64,000 nucleotides of DNA from positions 1 through 64,000 of the forward strand of contig JAJYKR010000003.1 in the NCBI GenBank assembly GCA_021788415.1, read 5' to 3'. Shown here piece by piece: positions 31,737 to 41,012 of the stretch. How positions within the stretch are numbered: position 1 is the stretch's first letter; every line of letters starts with the position of its first letter. Source of the DNA: an archaeon (GTDB lineage Archaea > Thermoproteota > Nitrososphaeria > Nitrososphaerales > UBA183). The translations under genes were made by a program, and so were the position numbers. Below the pieces are notes generated by a model. The model was not told the origin of the DNA. It made no database searches and saw only the letters and a program-made list of their open reading frames with translations.

Positions 31737-32621
31737 ATGTCCGCGACGCGACTGGAGGACTACTGGAGGCTCACCAAGCCGAGGATATGGGGCCTCCTTG
31801 TGTTCACCGGGGTCGTGGCGATGGTCGTCGCGTTCAAGGAGACGCCAGGATCCTCTCTCACCCCAGGCCTGTTCGTCACCGGCATCGTGGCGCTCATCCT
31901 CGGGAGCGCAGGCGCTGAAGTGCTCACAAACTACCACGACAGGGACATCGACGGCATGATGAAGAGGACGATGAAGAGGGCCCTGCCTGCTGGAAGGATA
32001 AAGCCCGGGAACGCCCTCGTCTTCGGGGCGGCCATGGCTGTCCTTTCGGTCTTGGTCCCGCTTCTGTTGATCAACGCCATCTCCGCAGGTTTCATGCTCC
32101 TGGGGTTGCTGGACAACGTCGTCGTATACTCGCTTCTTACGAAGCGCAAGAGTTGGACGAACATCATCCTCGGTGGGATATCTGGGGGGATGCCTGTCCT
32201 GGTGGGATATTCGGCCGTCGCCGGGACTGTGAGCCCCATAGCGATCTACATGTCTGCCCTGGTCATAGTGTGGATACCCACGCACATCTGGAGCCTCGCC
32301 ATATTCAACAGGAGCGACTACGAGACCGCCAGGGTCCCCATGCTCCCCATCGTCTTCGGGGACAGGGTGGCGTCTATCTGCGTCGCAGGGACCAGTGCAC
32401 TCCTGGCCCTCTTCTCGGTTGCGATCTTCCTATTCACTCCCAACGTCAGCATACTCTACACTTTGACCGCCACGGTCCTGGGCGCCGTGGTCCTCGCCTA
32501 CAGCGCGAAGCTGGCGCTGACCCAGAACAACCGCACGGCTTGGACGCTCTTCAAGCTCACCAGCCCGTATCTGACCGTCATCTTCCTGGTCCTAGGCCTG
32601 ACCGTATGGGCCACCCAGTGA
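31737..32621 (+). CDS. ctaB: Protoheme IX farnesyltransferase-like prenyltransferase (CtaB type)
   Basis: A 294-residue UbiA-superfamily protein with CtaB-like pieces: LTKPRIWGLLVFTG, LTNYHDRDIDGMMKRTMKRAL with the first Asp-rich motif, GGISGGMPVLVGYSA, and WIPTHIWSLAIFNRSDYETARVPMLP. It would make heme O for terminal oxidases. The usual ct operon partners are absent. TTTTATCC about 27 bases before the ATG is the TATA box. Confidence 0.88.
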   Translation: MSATRLEDYWRLTKPRIWGLLVFTGVVAMVVAFKETPGSSLTPGLFVTGIVALILGSAGAEVLTNYHDRDIDGMMKRTMKRALPAGRIKPGNALVFGAAMAVLSVLVPLLLINAISAGFMLLGLLDNVVVYSLLTKRKSWTNIILGGISGGMPVLVGYSAVAGTVSPIAIYMSALVIVWIPTHIWSLAIFNRSDYETARVPMLPIVFGDRVASICVAGTSALLALFSVAIFLFTPNVSILYTLTATVLGAVVLAYSAKLALTQNNRTAWTLFKLTSPYLTVIFLVLGLTVWATQ

Positions 32622-32823
32622 CGTGGGTTCTGGAAGCTCCTCGGCCTTCACCAGTCGAGTCTTCTCATCCCTTCCTATCCCGCGAACGAGAACTGCCGAT
32701 CTGATGGCCTCCGTCCGTGGAGTTCGAATCGACCCTCGACCGACAGCCGACCTGCGCGCCAGGATGTGATGTAATCCGCTTCATCAACACATTAACCACT
32801 TTCAGTATTTAGATATGTCGTGC

Positions 32824-33396
32824 TTAACCGAGCGTGAAAGTCGTTTCTGACTCCCAGGGCTTCGGCTTGAAGACCTTTGCCGTTCCTTCATAGAGCCTCC
32901 AATCCGTCGTCACCAGGATCAGCTTCCGGGTGAACTTCCGTGCCTCGATCAGGAGGGCCCTCAACCCCGCGTCCTGGCCGAAGCGGTGCCCCTCCTCGAA
33001 TATCAGGAGCCAGTCCTTCAAGCTGCCGGCGTGCATCTCATAGGCCAGCCTCGGGAAGATCGTCGCGGCCTCGACCTTCGATATGTCGGGGTTCGGGTCG
33101 GTGACGAACCGGACCCTTTGGCCTGGCCGAGTCCACTTCAGGGAAAAGAGGCGCCCAAGGTCGACCCTTTCAAATTCGCCGTATTCGTCGGAGACGTCCA
33201 GGATGAAGGCGCTTCCCCCGTATTGTTTCAGGAGGCTCCGTATGGTGGTGGTCTTCCCCGACCCGCTTTCGCCGGTGAGGATCACCGGGCGGGCGTCCTT
33301 GAAGATGCGCGAGTATTCGGCTGGCGGTATGACGGTGCCCCTCGTCAGCTCGAGGATCGCGTAATTCAACAGGCTGGCATACGTCGACAGATCCAT
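32824..33396 (-). CDS. Short P-loop ATPase (HerA/AAA-like), cargo of an integrated element
   Basis: A 190-residue ATPase: Walker A LTGESGSGKTTTIRSL (about 38-53), a FILDVSDEYGEF strand, Walker B WLLIFEEGHRFG, and a sensor-like LILVTTD. It resembles the core of small HerA/VirB4-like ATPases and lacks other domains. An AAAGGA ribosome site precedes the ATG. It lies directly downstream of the recombinase gene on the same strand, which suggests one mobile unit; its role there is unknown. Confidence 0.7.
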   Translation of the reverse strand: MDLSTYASLLNYAILELTRGTVIPPAEYSRIFKDARPVILTGESGSGKTTTIRSLLKQYGGSAFILDVSDEYGEFERVDLGRLFSLKWTRPGQRVRFVTDPNPDISKVEAATIFPRLAYEMHAGSLKDWLLIFEEGHRFGQDAGLRALLIEARKFTRKLILVTTDWRLYEGTAKVFKPKPWESETTFTLG

Positions 33397-33476
33397 GTCC
33401 TTTCTTCCCCCTGCCGACTTCAGACGAGCCGGAGCCGGAGGATGAAAGAGATTAAACGAAGCCGGGACGGTCCAGG

Positions 33477-34651
33477 TCAGCCTGGAGGAGCTGGAGGACC
33501 TTCGGAGACGCCTCGACCGGCTGATTGAGCTCCTAACCGGGCCTCGAACCCCTCGACCTTCCGCTTCAGGTCAAGGAGCTCCGTCAGCATAGTCCTCTCC
33601 CTGGCGCCGTATTCGTCCCTCAGGGTCGCTTCGGTGTAGTCCAATGACAGATGGGGCTCGAGCCTCCCGTATTCGAGCGCGAAGTCCGCCGGGTGGACCT
33701 CGTCCCTGTTGTCGTACACCGCCTCGATCCCCCCGTGTGCCCCATCCAGTACTCGATCACCGAGCTCTTCACCTTCAGGTGCTCGGCCTCGGTCTTGAAG
33801 CTGTGCCGCAAGGCGTGGCTGTGCCAGCTCCGGGGGTTCGCGGTCTTGACCGCCCCGCCGGCAGCCAGGGCCAGCGCCGTCCCCCTGAAGCGGATGTTGA
33901 GCCAGATCTCATCCATCGGCTTCCCTCCCTTCCCGATGAAAATGAGGTCGGACGGCTCGGGCTCCCTGCGGTTCATCCTCCCCCACTGGGTCCGCCAAGC
34001 CTTCAGCCCTTCGACCGAGTCGCGCCCGAGGAAGGTGCTGTAAGGGCGCCTGTGCCCCTTCCGGCCGAAGATCTCGACCATGGAGGGGGCGGCGGTCAGG
34101 TCGACGTCCTGCCAGGCCAGGCTGAGGACCCTGTTGATCTCCATGCTGCTCCGCCAGACGCAGAGGAGGGGGAGCCTCTGGGCGAGCGGCATGGCCTTCA
34201 GGACCCTCCTTGTCTCGTCCGCCGGCAGCGCGGGGGCCGGCTTCACGGGCTTCGACATGGACACCTGGAAGTCGCCGAAGAGCGGAGAATCGTTCCGCTT
34301 GTAGAACATCACCACGGCGGCGGTTATCCTCCTGAGGGAGTCCGACCGGCTCCCCTTCAGGACCCCGTTCACGTAGCGGTCGAGCCAGTCCGTATGGCGT
34401 CTCTTGGTCTGGACGTCGACCGGCTCCGACCTGAAGACGCAATTCGGGTTGTCTTTCACGAGCTCGTCCGGGTCCATCTTCACCCCCTGGGCCTTCAGCC
34501 ACCCGAAGTACTGACCGAGGGCGATGGTGTACCCCAGCCTCGTCCTCAGGTTCCCGTATTTCCCAAGGAAGCGCCTCATCGACTCGAAACCACCAAGTTC
34601 CTCGAGTCGTTTCTCCAGGTCGCGCTCGAAACGGCCTTCCCGATTCGACAT
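33477..34651 (-). pseudogene. Tyrosine recombinase/integrase, frameshifted before the catalytic tyrosine
   Basis: N-terminal SAM-like domain (about residues 1-150), then a catalytic domain with SHALRHSFKTEAE (HxxR) and YWMGHTGG. There the frame goes wrong: after a run of six G (around 33724-33732) the frame continues as nonsense, while the other frame restores IEAVYDNRDEVHPADFALEYG with the nucleophile Tyr and runs to 33477. One missing G explains it. The first catalytic box reads SSMEINRVLSL, with Glu where most enzymes have Arg. ATG 34651 fits a TATA box 24 bases upstream. Confidence 0.75.
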
Positions 34652-34736
34652 TCCGTTAGTTAAAACGGCCATATCAAAGGGTTGTCCACTTTTGAGCTTC
34701 TTTCTTCTAAGGCGCACCGTCAGCTTCAAGACGGGA

Positions 34737-35456
34737 ATGGCATCGGTAGGCCAGCTGAGGCGCCCACTGGAAGTCATGCCTCAGGGGAGGGAGTATACGG
34801 TCATCGCGAGCCTCCCCAAGAACAGCACCTCCCATGCCGTCCAGGCCGTCGAGGGTGGGGTCGACGCCCTCCTGCTCAACATCGACGGGGAAGAGGGCTC
34901 CTCTCCGAACCACTTCGGCAGCTACGACCTCCACGACGCCTACATCAACGACGTCCTGTCCACTGTCTCGGTCCCCTGCGGGATCTTCATCGGAGGGGGG
35001 AGGCTGCTCACCGAAGAGTACTGGGAGCGGATAATGTCCAGCGCCTTCGGCTTTGTGGAGATGTACGCGCACCAGATGCCCACCTTCGTCCTCTCCGACA
35101 GCAGGGTGAAGAAGGTGACCGCGATCTCGACAGGCTACATTCTGGAGCAGGTCCGGCAGCTCTCCGAGATCGACGGGGTCGAGGCCATAGACGTCGCGAC
35201 CGTCCCTCACCAGGCCCGGGGCGGCCCTTTCAGCGTGCTTGACTACGCCACCCTGGGGGTCATTGCGAACCTGTCGACAAAGCCAGTGCTTCTGAGGACC
35301 CTGAAGAGGCTCACGCCGTCCGACATCTCAAAGGTGGTGGGGCTCGGGGTGAAGGGCCTGATCGTCGACCCCTGCATCCTCTCGGGGACCGATGAGGCCT
35401 ATAAGGACGAGATTGCGAGCCTCACCCCAAGGCGAATCTTGGCTGAGCAAGAGTAA
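34737..35456 (+). CDS. TIM-barrel-like protein of unknown function
   Basis: About 239 residues with eight clear alternating strands (VIASLP, ALLLNID, CGIFIGGG, FVEMYA, VTAIST, AIDVATVP, PVLLRTL, GLIVDP), typical of a (beta/alpha)8 barrel. No catalytic motif was recognised. It overlaps the next gene, a sugar nucleotidyltransferase, by 14 bases, so it should act in the same sugar pathway. Alternative start ATG 34776. Confidence 0.6.
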   Translation: MASVGQLRRPLEVMPQGREYTVIASLPKNSTSHAVQAVEGGVDALLLNIDGEEGSSPNHFGSYDLHDAYINDVLSTVSVPCGIFIGGGRLLTEEYWERIMSSAFGFVEMYAHQMPTFVLSDSRVKKVTAISTGYILEQVRQLSEIDGVEAIDVATVPHQARGGPFSVLDYATLGVIANLSTKPVLLRTLKRLTPSDISKVVGLGVKGLIVDPCILSGTDEAYKDEIASLTPRRILAEQE

Positions 35457-36177
35457 GACCCAGGCGGTGATACTGGCAGGAGGCCTCGGCACCAGGCTCA
35501 GGCCCTACACCTTCCTCCTCCCGAAGCCCATGCTCCCGGTGGGGCCGAAGCCGATCATGGAGCACCTGCTCGAGTGGCTGAAGCGGTGGGGCATCACCGA
35601 CGTGGTGGTGTCGACGGGGTATCTCGGCAAGATGCTGCAGGAGTACTTCGGCGAAGGCATCGAATGGGGGATGGACATATCCTACGCGACCTCCCCTCAC
35701 CCCCTCGGGACCGCAGGCCAGCTCAAGGCCGCCGAAGCAAAGGTCCACGGGAGGTTCGTCTGCCTGTACGGTGACCAGCTCCTGGACTTCGACCTCGCCA
35801 AGGCCATGGCGTACCACGAGGAGAAGAAGGCGACCGCCACCATGGTCCTGATGAAGTATCAGACCGAGCTGAAGTACGGCTTCATGGAGACAGACAAGGA
35901 AGGGAGGCTGACCGAATGGAAGGAGAAGCCGACCATCTCTGGATATATCAACGTCGGGTGCTACGTCATGGAGAAGAGCTTCCTGAAGTTCATCCGGCCT
36001 GGGAAGGTGTATGAAATGAACGAGGCGTTCAACGAGGCGAGGGCCGCCGGGGCCAGGCTCTATGCCGTCCGGATGGAGGGGACCTTCCTCGACATCGGGG
36101 ACAGGAAGTCCTACAAGGACGCCAACGACCTCTTCACGAAGAACATGGCGCGGGGTGGCATTCCGGAACGAAGGTAG
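35443..36177 (+). CDS. Sugar-1-phosphate nucleotidyltransferase, apparent CTG start
   Basis: A 244-residue NTP transferase: AVILAGGLGTRLRPYTF, LPKPMLPVGPKPIMEH, YGDQLLDFD with the metal Asp, and INVGCYVMEKSFLKFI. It makes a nucleotide sugar (G1P thymidylyl- or mannose-type; not decided). The conserved strand needs a start near 35443, where only CTG (CTGAGC) is available in frame; it overlaps the previous gene. The nearest standard starts are TTG 35412 and ATG 35392, inside that gene. Confidence 0.85.
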   Translation: MSKSKTQAVILAGGLGTRLRPYTFLLPKPMLPVGPKPIMEHLLEWLKRWGITDVVVSTGYLGKMLQEYFGEGIEWGMDISYATSPHPLGTAGQLKAAEAKVHGRFVCLYGDQLLDFDLAKAMAYHEEKKATATMVLMKYQTELKYGFMETDKEGRLTEWKEKPTISGYINVGCYVMEKSFLKFIRPGKVYEMNEAFNEARAAGARLYAVRMEGTFLDIGDRKSYKDANDLFTKNMARGGIPERR

Positions 36178-37412
36178 TCGTTTTCGAGGACGAAAGCCTG
36201 TCGGGGTTCGGCCCCCTGGCCCTCCTGAGGCACGTCAGCCTCCTCAGGTGGGGGACGAAGCGCCTCCTGGAGGCGCTGGTGGAGAGGATCCCCAACGCCA
36301 CCGACGTGGTGATCTGGGGGAGGCAGGAGCTCTCCGCCGTGACGAAAGACGCGACGGGGAAGCCGTACAACGAGAAGGTGCACGGGCCCGCTTTCTTCGT
36401 CAACGCGAGGGCGAGACCGGATGAGGGGCTCCTCTCGCTGGCCTCCAGGGCCGCTCCCTTCGCCGCCCTCGAGGGGGGAGGCCTGGTGGCCGCCCGTACC
36501 GACTCCGCGCCTTCAAGGCCCGGGGTCCTCAGGAAGGGCGACGTGGCCAAGCTGGCGACACGGGCCGAAAAGGTCGCACCCCAGGCCGAGGCCCTCTTCC
36601 GGGGGTACTGGGACCTCGTCCAGAGCAACGGCCTTGCCATAGCGGACCAGGCCAGGCACTTCGAGGAGCCTCTCCAGCTTCCCCGCAGCGTGGAAGTGAG
36701 GGGCTCTATGACCAACGTCCACGTCGAAGCCGGAGCCGAGGTGGAGGGGCACGTCACCCTGGACGCGAGGCTGGGCCCGGTCGTGGTCGAGGCCGGGGCC
36801 GCAGTGGAGAGCTTCAGCAGGGTCATGGGCCCATGCTACATCGGCCCGAAGGCGAAGATACTTTCAGCCCTGATAGGAGGAGGGACGTCCATCTTCGAGT
36901 CGTGCAAGGTGGGGGGACAGGTGGAGAACTCCGTCATAATGCCGTTCACCAACAAGGCCCACCATGGGTACGTGGGGGATTCCTACGTCGGGTCCTGGGT
37001 CAACCTGGGGGCGGGGTGCACCTTCAGCAACCTGAAGAACACCTACGGCAACGTGAGGCTGAACGCCGGGGGGAAGAGGGTTGACACGGGGATGCTGAAG
37101 CTCGGGCCCGCGGTCGGAGACATGGCGAAGCTTTCGATAGGTTCTCTGGTCTACGCGGGGAGGTGGGTCGGGGCCGGCTCGCATGTCGCCGGCCTCGCGG
37201 GGGAGGACGTGCCGGACTTCGCCTTCTTTGACTCGGGGTCTGGTAAGAAGGTGGAGCTGCTGCTCGAGTCTGTGCTCGAGACCCAGCGGAGGATGATGGA
37301 GAGGCGGGGGATGATTCTCAGCAGGAACGAGGAAGCGCTCATCCGACGGGCTTTCGCGTTCACTTCTGCGGAACGGCTGAAGGCGGGCGCCAAGAAGGGC
37401 GCACTCCGGTAG
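36168..37412 (+). CDS. GlmU-like protein: degenerate N-terminal domain plus left-handed beta-helix
   Basis: About 414 residues. The N-terminal part (VVVFEDESLSGFGPLALLRHVSLLRWGTKRL) follows the reduced nucleotidyltransferase-like domain of archaeal GlmU relatives; the C-terminal half is a hexapeptide-repeat beta helix (GSMTNVHVEAGAEVEGHV, IGGGTSIFESCKVGG) with GSWVNLGAGCTFSNLKNTYG as active-site region. It probably transfers acyl or nucleotidyl groups to sugars. Coding bias reaches to about 36168, but no ATG, GTG, TTG or CTG lies there; the first standard in-frame start, near 36279, cuts the domain. Confidence 0.8.
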   Translation, partial: TKVVVFEDESLSGFGPLALLRHVSLLRWGTKRLLEALVERIPNATDVVIWGRQELSAVTKDATGKPYNEKVHGPAFFVNARARPDEGLLSLASRAAPFAALEGGGLVAARTDSAPSRPGVLRKGDVAKLATRAEKVAPQAEALFRGYWDLVQSNGLAIADQARHFEEPLQLPRSVEVRGSMTNVHVEAGAEVEGHVTLDARLGPVVVEAGAAVESFSRVMGPCYIGPKAKILSALIGGGTSIFESCKVGGQVENSVIMPFTNKAHHGYVGDSYVGSWVNLGAGCTFSNLKNTYGNVRLNAGGKRVDTGMLKLGPAVGDMAKLSIGSLVYAGRWVGAGSHVAGLAGEDVPDFAFFDSGSGKKVELLLESVLETQRRMMERRGMILSRNEEALIRRAFAFTSAERLKAGAKKGALR

Positions 37413-37422
37413 GGGACTGCGG

Positions 37423-37758
37423 TTGGGTTCGGTCGAGAGGCCCTGGGGCTCCTACACTCTCGTCGGCAAGTGGTCTGGGAAGATCACTGTAAAGGTTCTG
37501 AGGATCAGCCCCGGGGGAAGGCTCAGCTTGCAGAGACACAGGCGCCGGGACGAAGAGTGGCTCTGCCTTGAAGGGAAGGCCCGGGTCCGGGTCGGCGCCA
37601 AAGAGTTCGGAATGAAAGCCGGGGACCGGACGTTCGTCCCCAGGAACCGCCTTCATAGGATCTCCTCGGAAAAAGGGGCGGAGTTCCTCGAGGTTTCCTA
37701 CGGGAGGTTCTCCGAAGGGGACATAGTGCGCGTGGAAGACGACTACGGCAGGACCTGA
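37423..37758 (+). CDS. Cupin of the mannose-6-phosphate isomerase type II family
   Basis: A 111-residue cupin: RPWGSYTLVGKW, LRISPGGRLSLQRHRRRDEEWLCLEG and FVPRNRLHRISS give the metal-binding His/Glu set of a one-domain phosphomannose isomerase-like or sugar-epimerase-like cupin. Last gene of the sugar cluster, 10 bases after the GlmU-like gene; TTG start. Likely role: interconversion of hexose phosphates that feed the nucleotidyltransferase. Confidence 0.8.
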   Translation: MGSVERPWGSYTLVGKWSGKITVKVLRISPGGRLSLQRHRRRDEEWLCLEGKARVRVGAKEFGMKAGDRTFVPRNRLHRISSEKGAEFLEVSYGRFSEGDIVRVEDDYGRT

Positions 37759-37829
37759 TGACCGCCGGCCCACCCCGTCCGACTTGCCACCCTGCGGACT
37801 CCTTCGCCCGCCCTGCGGTGGGCGCCTGC

Positions 37830-38864
37830 TCACCTGATCCCTACTAGCTGCGCCAGCTCCTTCCTGGAGCTCGCACCAAGGACCTGGGCGGCCGCCTCGG
37901 GGGAGACTTCGTTGGCGTATATCCCCCCGCCCAACTCCAGCCCGGTCCAATGCGTCTTCCTCGGGTAGACCTCGATGTGCCAGTGGATCTGTTTCGTAGT
38001 CTTCTTCTCCGATGAGCTGTGGAAGACCATGGTGAAGCCGGGGGAGTCGAGGGCCTTGGCCAGCCCCCCCAGGGTCGACCTGAGCATCAGCGCGAGGTCC
38101 ATCATCTCCTTCTGGGAGAGCTTCAGCAGGCTCGTCATGTGACGCTTCGGATATACCCAGAACTCGAAAGAGTGGGTGGACACCCAGGGCGAGAAGGCCA
38201 GAAAGAAATCGGTCGCGAGTATCTGCCTCGGCCCTCCGGTCTCCGTCGCCACCACCTGGCACATGGGGCAGACCCCGAGGTCGTTGAGAGAGGTCTGGAC
38301 CGTGTCAGCTTCCTCTTCCACTGCGGGTGGGACTCGCGGGGTGGTCACCATCTGGATGCTCGGATGGACGGCCGTCGGGGTCCCGTCCTTCTCGCTGTTC
38401 ACGTAGACGAGCACGTAGCTCACCCCTTTCTGGGAGTAGAGCCACCTCACCTTGTCCTGGAGGGAGGCCAGTATGTTGGTCCACTGCTCCACGTCTATCT
38501 TCGAAAACGGCTGGTCGTGCCTGGGGGTGGCCACGAGCACGTAGTGGTATCCTACGGCTGGCTCGCTGTAGTGGGGGGACTCTCCATAGGACGGGGGAGC
38601 GTTCGGGGTGACGACAGGGTTCTTCGCCGGAAAGATTCTGACTGCCCAGTTCTTCACGATGTCCCCTTCGGAGTCTGTCTGCTTCAGGAGGGTGTCTCCG
38701 CGCTTTACGAGGACCAGATCTGCTGGCGGGGTCATCTCCTCGTTCCCAGCGCAGTAGTTGCACTTCTCGGGCTTCTGCGGGATGACCTGGCCTGGCTTGA
38801 GTCCTCTGTCCGGGAGGATGATCGAGACCTTCTCTGTGAAGTAGTCCTTCCGCATCTCGACCAT
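37830..38864 (-). CDS. galT: Galactose-1-phosphate uridylyltransferase-like HIT-superfamily protein
   Basis: A 344-residue protein with two HIT-like halves: zinc cysteines CNYCAGNEEMTP and CPMCQVV, YHYVLVATPRHDQPFSKID, and the catalytic QIHWHIEVYPR (HxHxH variant with Gln-Ile-His-Trp-His). GalT moves UMP between sugar phosphates. It is convergent with the sugar cluster and shares a promoter gap with apgM. The active-site loop is a little unusual, so another nucleotidyl transfer is possible. Confidence 0.82.
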   Translation of the reverse strand: MVEMRKDYFTEKVSIILPDRGLKPGQVIPQKPEKCNYCAGNEEMTPPADLVLVKRGDTLLKQTDSEGDIVKNWAVRIFPAKNPVVTPNAPPSYGESPHYSEPAVGYHYVLVATPRHDQPFSKIDVEQWTNILASLQDKVRWLYSQKGVSYVLVYVNSEKDGTPTAVHPSIQMVTTPRVPPAVEEEADTVQTSLNDLGVCPMCQVVATETGGPRQILATDFFLAFSPWVSTHSFEFWVYPKRHMTSLLKLSQKEMMDLALMLRSTLGGLAKALDSPGFTMVFHSSSEKKTTKQIHWHIEVYPRKTHWTGLELGGGIYANEVSPEAAAQVLGASSRKELAQLVGIR

Positions 38865-38961
38865 GGGCGCGCCAACGCGACCGGGTCAGGATATTAGGGT
38901 TGCGAGCACCGCGGCCCAGAAAAGGAAAAATGCAGACGATGGCCGCCCTCGACGTCATATC

Positions 38962-40206
38962 TTGAAGATCGGTTACGTCCTGCTGGACGGCTGCGGGGAC
39001 AGACCCGTCCCTTCGTTGAACTACACCACCCCCCTGGAGGCGGCGTACACGCCCAACCTCGACAGGATCGCGGCGAGGTCGGCCCTGGGGAACGTGACCA
39101 CCGTGGGGAGAGGGATCGCCCCCGAGTCCGACATAGCAGTGTTCAACATGCTCGGGTACTCATTCGGGAGGGAGTACCCCGGGAGAGGGGTGGTGGAGGC
39201 GGTAGGGTCGGGACTGGAGGTGGAGGACGGGGACCTGGCTCTTCGCGCGAACCTCGCGTCGGCGAAGGGTCCTGCCATCGTGGACAGGAGGGCGGGGAGG
39301 GACCTCACCCAGGAAGAGGCAGTCGCGCTGGGGAAAGAGCTCAACAGGATTGAGCTGGACGGCGCCACGCTCGAGTTCAGGGCGACCGTGTCCTACCGGG
39401 GGGTCCTCGTCATTCGGTCCGGAACTCCTCTCTCGGCGGCGGTCTCCAACACGGACCCGGCCTATTCCCGCGTGGGAGGCTTCGGCGCGGCCAAGGAGTC
39501 CAGCGGACCAGACAGGCTCATGAGGTGTGTCCCCGAGTCGAAGGCGGAGGGGGCGGTCAGGGCAGCGAAGCTGGTGAACGAGTTCAGCGCCAAGGCCCAG
39601 CGGGTCCTCGGCTCGAGCGAAGTGAACAGGTCGCGGATCAGGCAGGGGAAGCTCCCGGCCAACCTCGTGCTCCTGCGCGACGCAGGTGACCATCTGCCTA
39701 GGCTCGAGCCTTTCGAAGAGAAGTACGGGGCGAAGGGGACGGCACTGGTCGAGATGCCGGCCGAGGTGGGCATCGCCAGGCTGCTCGGGATGAAGATGGT
39801 CGCAATCAAGGACAGGAAGGACATGAAGGAGAAGGCGACGCTCTTCTCCTCCGAGCTCAAGGACGGAAACGTGGTCTACGTCCACATCAAGGGGCCCGAC
39901 GAGTTCGGCCATGACGGAGACGCGAGAGGGAAGAAAAGGAACATCGAGTCCATAGACCGGGACTTCTTCTCTTCCGTGGCAGAGCGCCTGGGAGACATCC
40001 GTCTCGGCGTGTCCTGCGACCATGCCACCCCCTGCACCCTGAAGAGGCACTCCGCCGACCCTGTCCCTCTCCTCATCACATCAGAGTCAGGGGGGGACGG
40101 CAGGAGGTTCAACGAGCCGAACTCCATGCGCGGATCCCTCGGGCATCTGAGGGGGCGCGAGGTCCTCGACCTGGTGGTCAGACGGAGAACTTCTTCAGGC
40201 GCCTGA
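38962..40206 (+). CDS. apgM: 2,3-bisphosphoglycerate-independent phosphoglycerate mutase, archaeal type
   Basis: A 414-residue ApgM: metal motif LLDGCGDRPVPSL, the nucleophile region APESDIAVFNMLGYSFG, ADD/DPAYSRVGGFG, HIKGPDEFGHDGD and SCDHATPCTLKRHSADPVPLL. It interconverts 3- and 2-phosphoglycerate in glycolysis and gluconeogenesis. TTG 38962 is chosen since the first strand begins there. The end overlaps the convergent udp gene by 29 bases. Confidence 0.95.
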   Translation: MKIGYVLLDGCGDRPVPSLNYTTPLEAAYTPNLDRIAARSALGNVTTVGRGIAPESDIAVFNMLGYSFGREYPGRGVVEAVGSGLEVEDGDLALRANLASAKGPAIVDRRAGRDLTQEEAVALGKELNRIELDGATLEFRATVSYRGVLVIRSGTPLSAAVSNTDPAYSRVGGFGAAKESSGPDRLMRCVPESKAEGAVRAAKLVNEFSAKAQRVLGSSEVNRSRIRQGKLPANLVLLRDAGDHLPRLEPFEEKYGAKGTALVEMPAEVGIARLLGMKMVAIKDRKDMKEKATLFSSELKDGNVVYVHIKGPDEFGHDGDARGKKRNIESIDRDFFSSVAERLGDIRLGVSCDHATPCTLKRHSADPVPLLITSESGGDGRRFNEPNSMRGSLGHLRGREVLDLVVRRRTSSGA

Positions 40207-40948
40207 CGGCGTCCACCGCGACGTCTATGGCGTCGTCGACCCCCGCCTCCAGCCCGAAGGAGTCTGTGGCCCTGTTGGCAACCACTGCGAAGAGCGCCCC
40301 CGTCTTCAGGCCGAAGACCCTCCCCAGGGTGAAGAGGGTGGACGCCTCCATCTCGAAACAGACGACCTTCGCGGCCCGGAGCTCTTCGACGATGTGGGCC
40401 TTGTCCGAGGGAAGGAAGCCTCCGAAGGACACCCTCCCCTGGCCCACGTAGAACGCGTCTGTGGAGGCCGTGATCCCTAACGCCGCCTTCTTCCCGAGGG
40501 ACCTGGCCGCCTCTCCCAGCGCCATCACCACCCCCGGGGTAGCCGCCGCCGGGTAGCCCAGGGGGACGTACTGCGCGCTGGTCCCGTCCATCCTGACAGC
40601 CGCGTCCGCTATCACCACCGAGCCCACCTTCACGTCGCGGGTTATGGCCCCGCAGGTCCCGACCCTTATCATGACCTCGACCCCGAGCCTCGCGAGCTCC
40701 TCGACCGCTATGGCGGCGGCAGGCCCTCCGATGCCCGTGCTGACGGCCACCACCTTCTCTCTTCCTATCCTCCCCCCGATGGCCCTGTATTCGCGGTGCG
40801 ACCCCAGGTCCTTCGCGTCCTGAAACCTCTCGGCTATCAGCGGCACCCTCCCGGGGTCTCCAGGGAGGAACGCGACCCGCCCGACGTCCTTCTTCGACAG
40901 CCGTATGTGATACGGCCTCCCCTCCTCGTCCTTCGGCTCCATCGCCAA
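40178..40948 (-). CDS. udp: Uridine phosphorylase-like nucleoside phosphorylase
   Basis: A 256-residue PNP/UDP family protein: FLPGDPGRVPLIAERF, VSTGIGGPAAAIAVEEL, MIRVGTCGAITRDVKVGSVVIADAAVRMDG, and CFEMEASTLFTLGRVFG with the ribose-binding Glu-Met-Glu. It splits nucleosides with phosphate. Start TTG 40948 or ATG 40942. Placement near tdk suggests pyrimidine salvage. Confidence 0.9.
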   Translation of the reverse strand: MAMEPKDEEGRPYHIRLSKKDVGRVAFLPGDPGRVPLIAERFQDAKDLGSHREYRAIGGRIGREKVVAVSTGIGGPAAAIAVEELARLGVEVMIRVGTCGAITRDVKVGSVVIADAAVRMDGTSAQYVPLGYPAAATPGVVMALGEAARSLGKKAALGITASTDAFYVGQGRVSFGGFLPSDKAHIVEELRAAKVVCFEMEASTLFTLGRVFGLKTGALFAVVANRATDSFGLEAGVDDAIDVAVDAVRRLKKFSV

Positions 40949-41012
40949 CTAGAACCCTTCCCTCTCCTCTCCCCCGGCCCCGAAGGTTATCAAAGAATCC
41001 CCGAACCCCTGC

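Noticed and set aside
37759..37829. Possible promoter or RNA between the cupin and galT
   Set aside because: Two convergent genes end here; only GC-rich sequence without a TATA box or T-run was seen.
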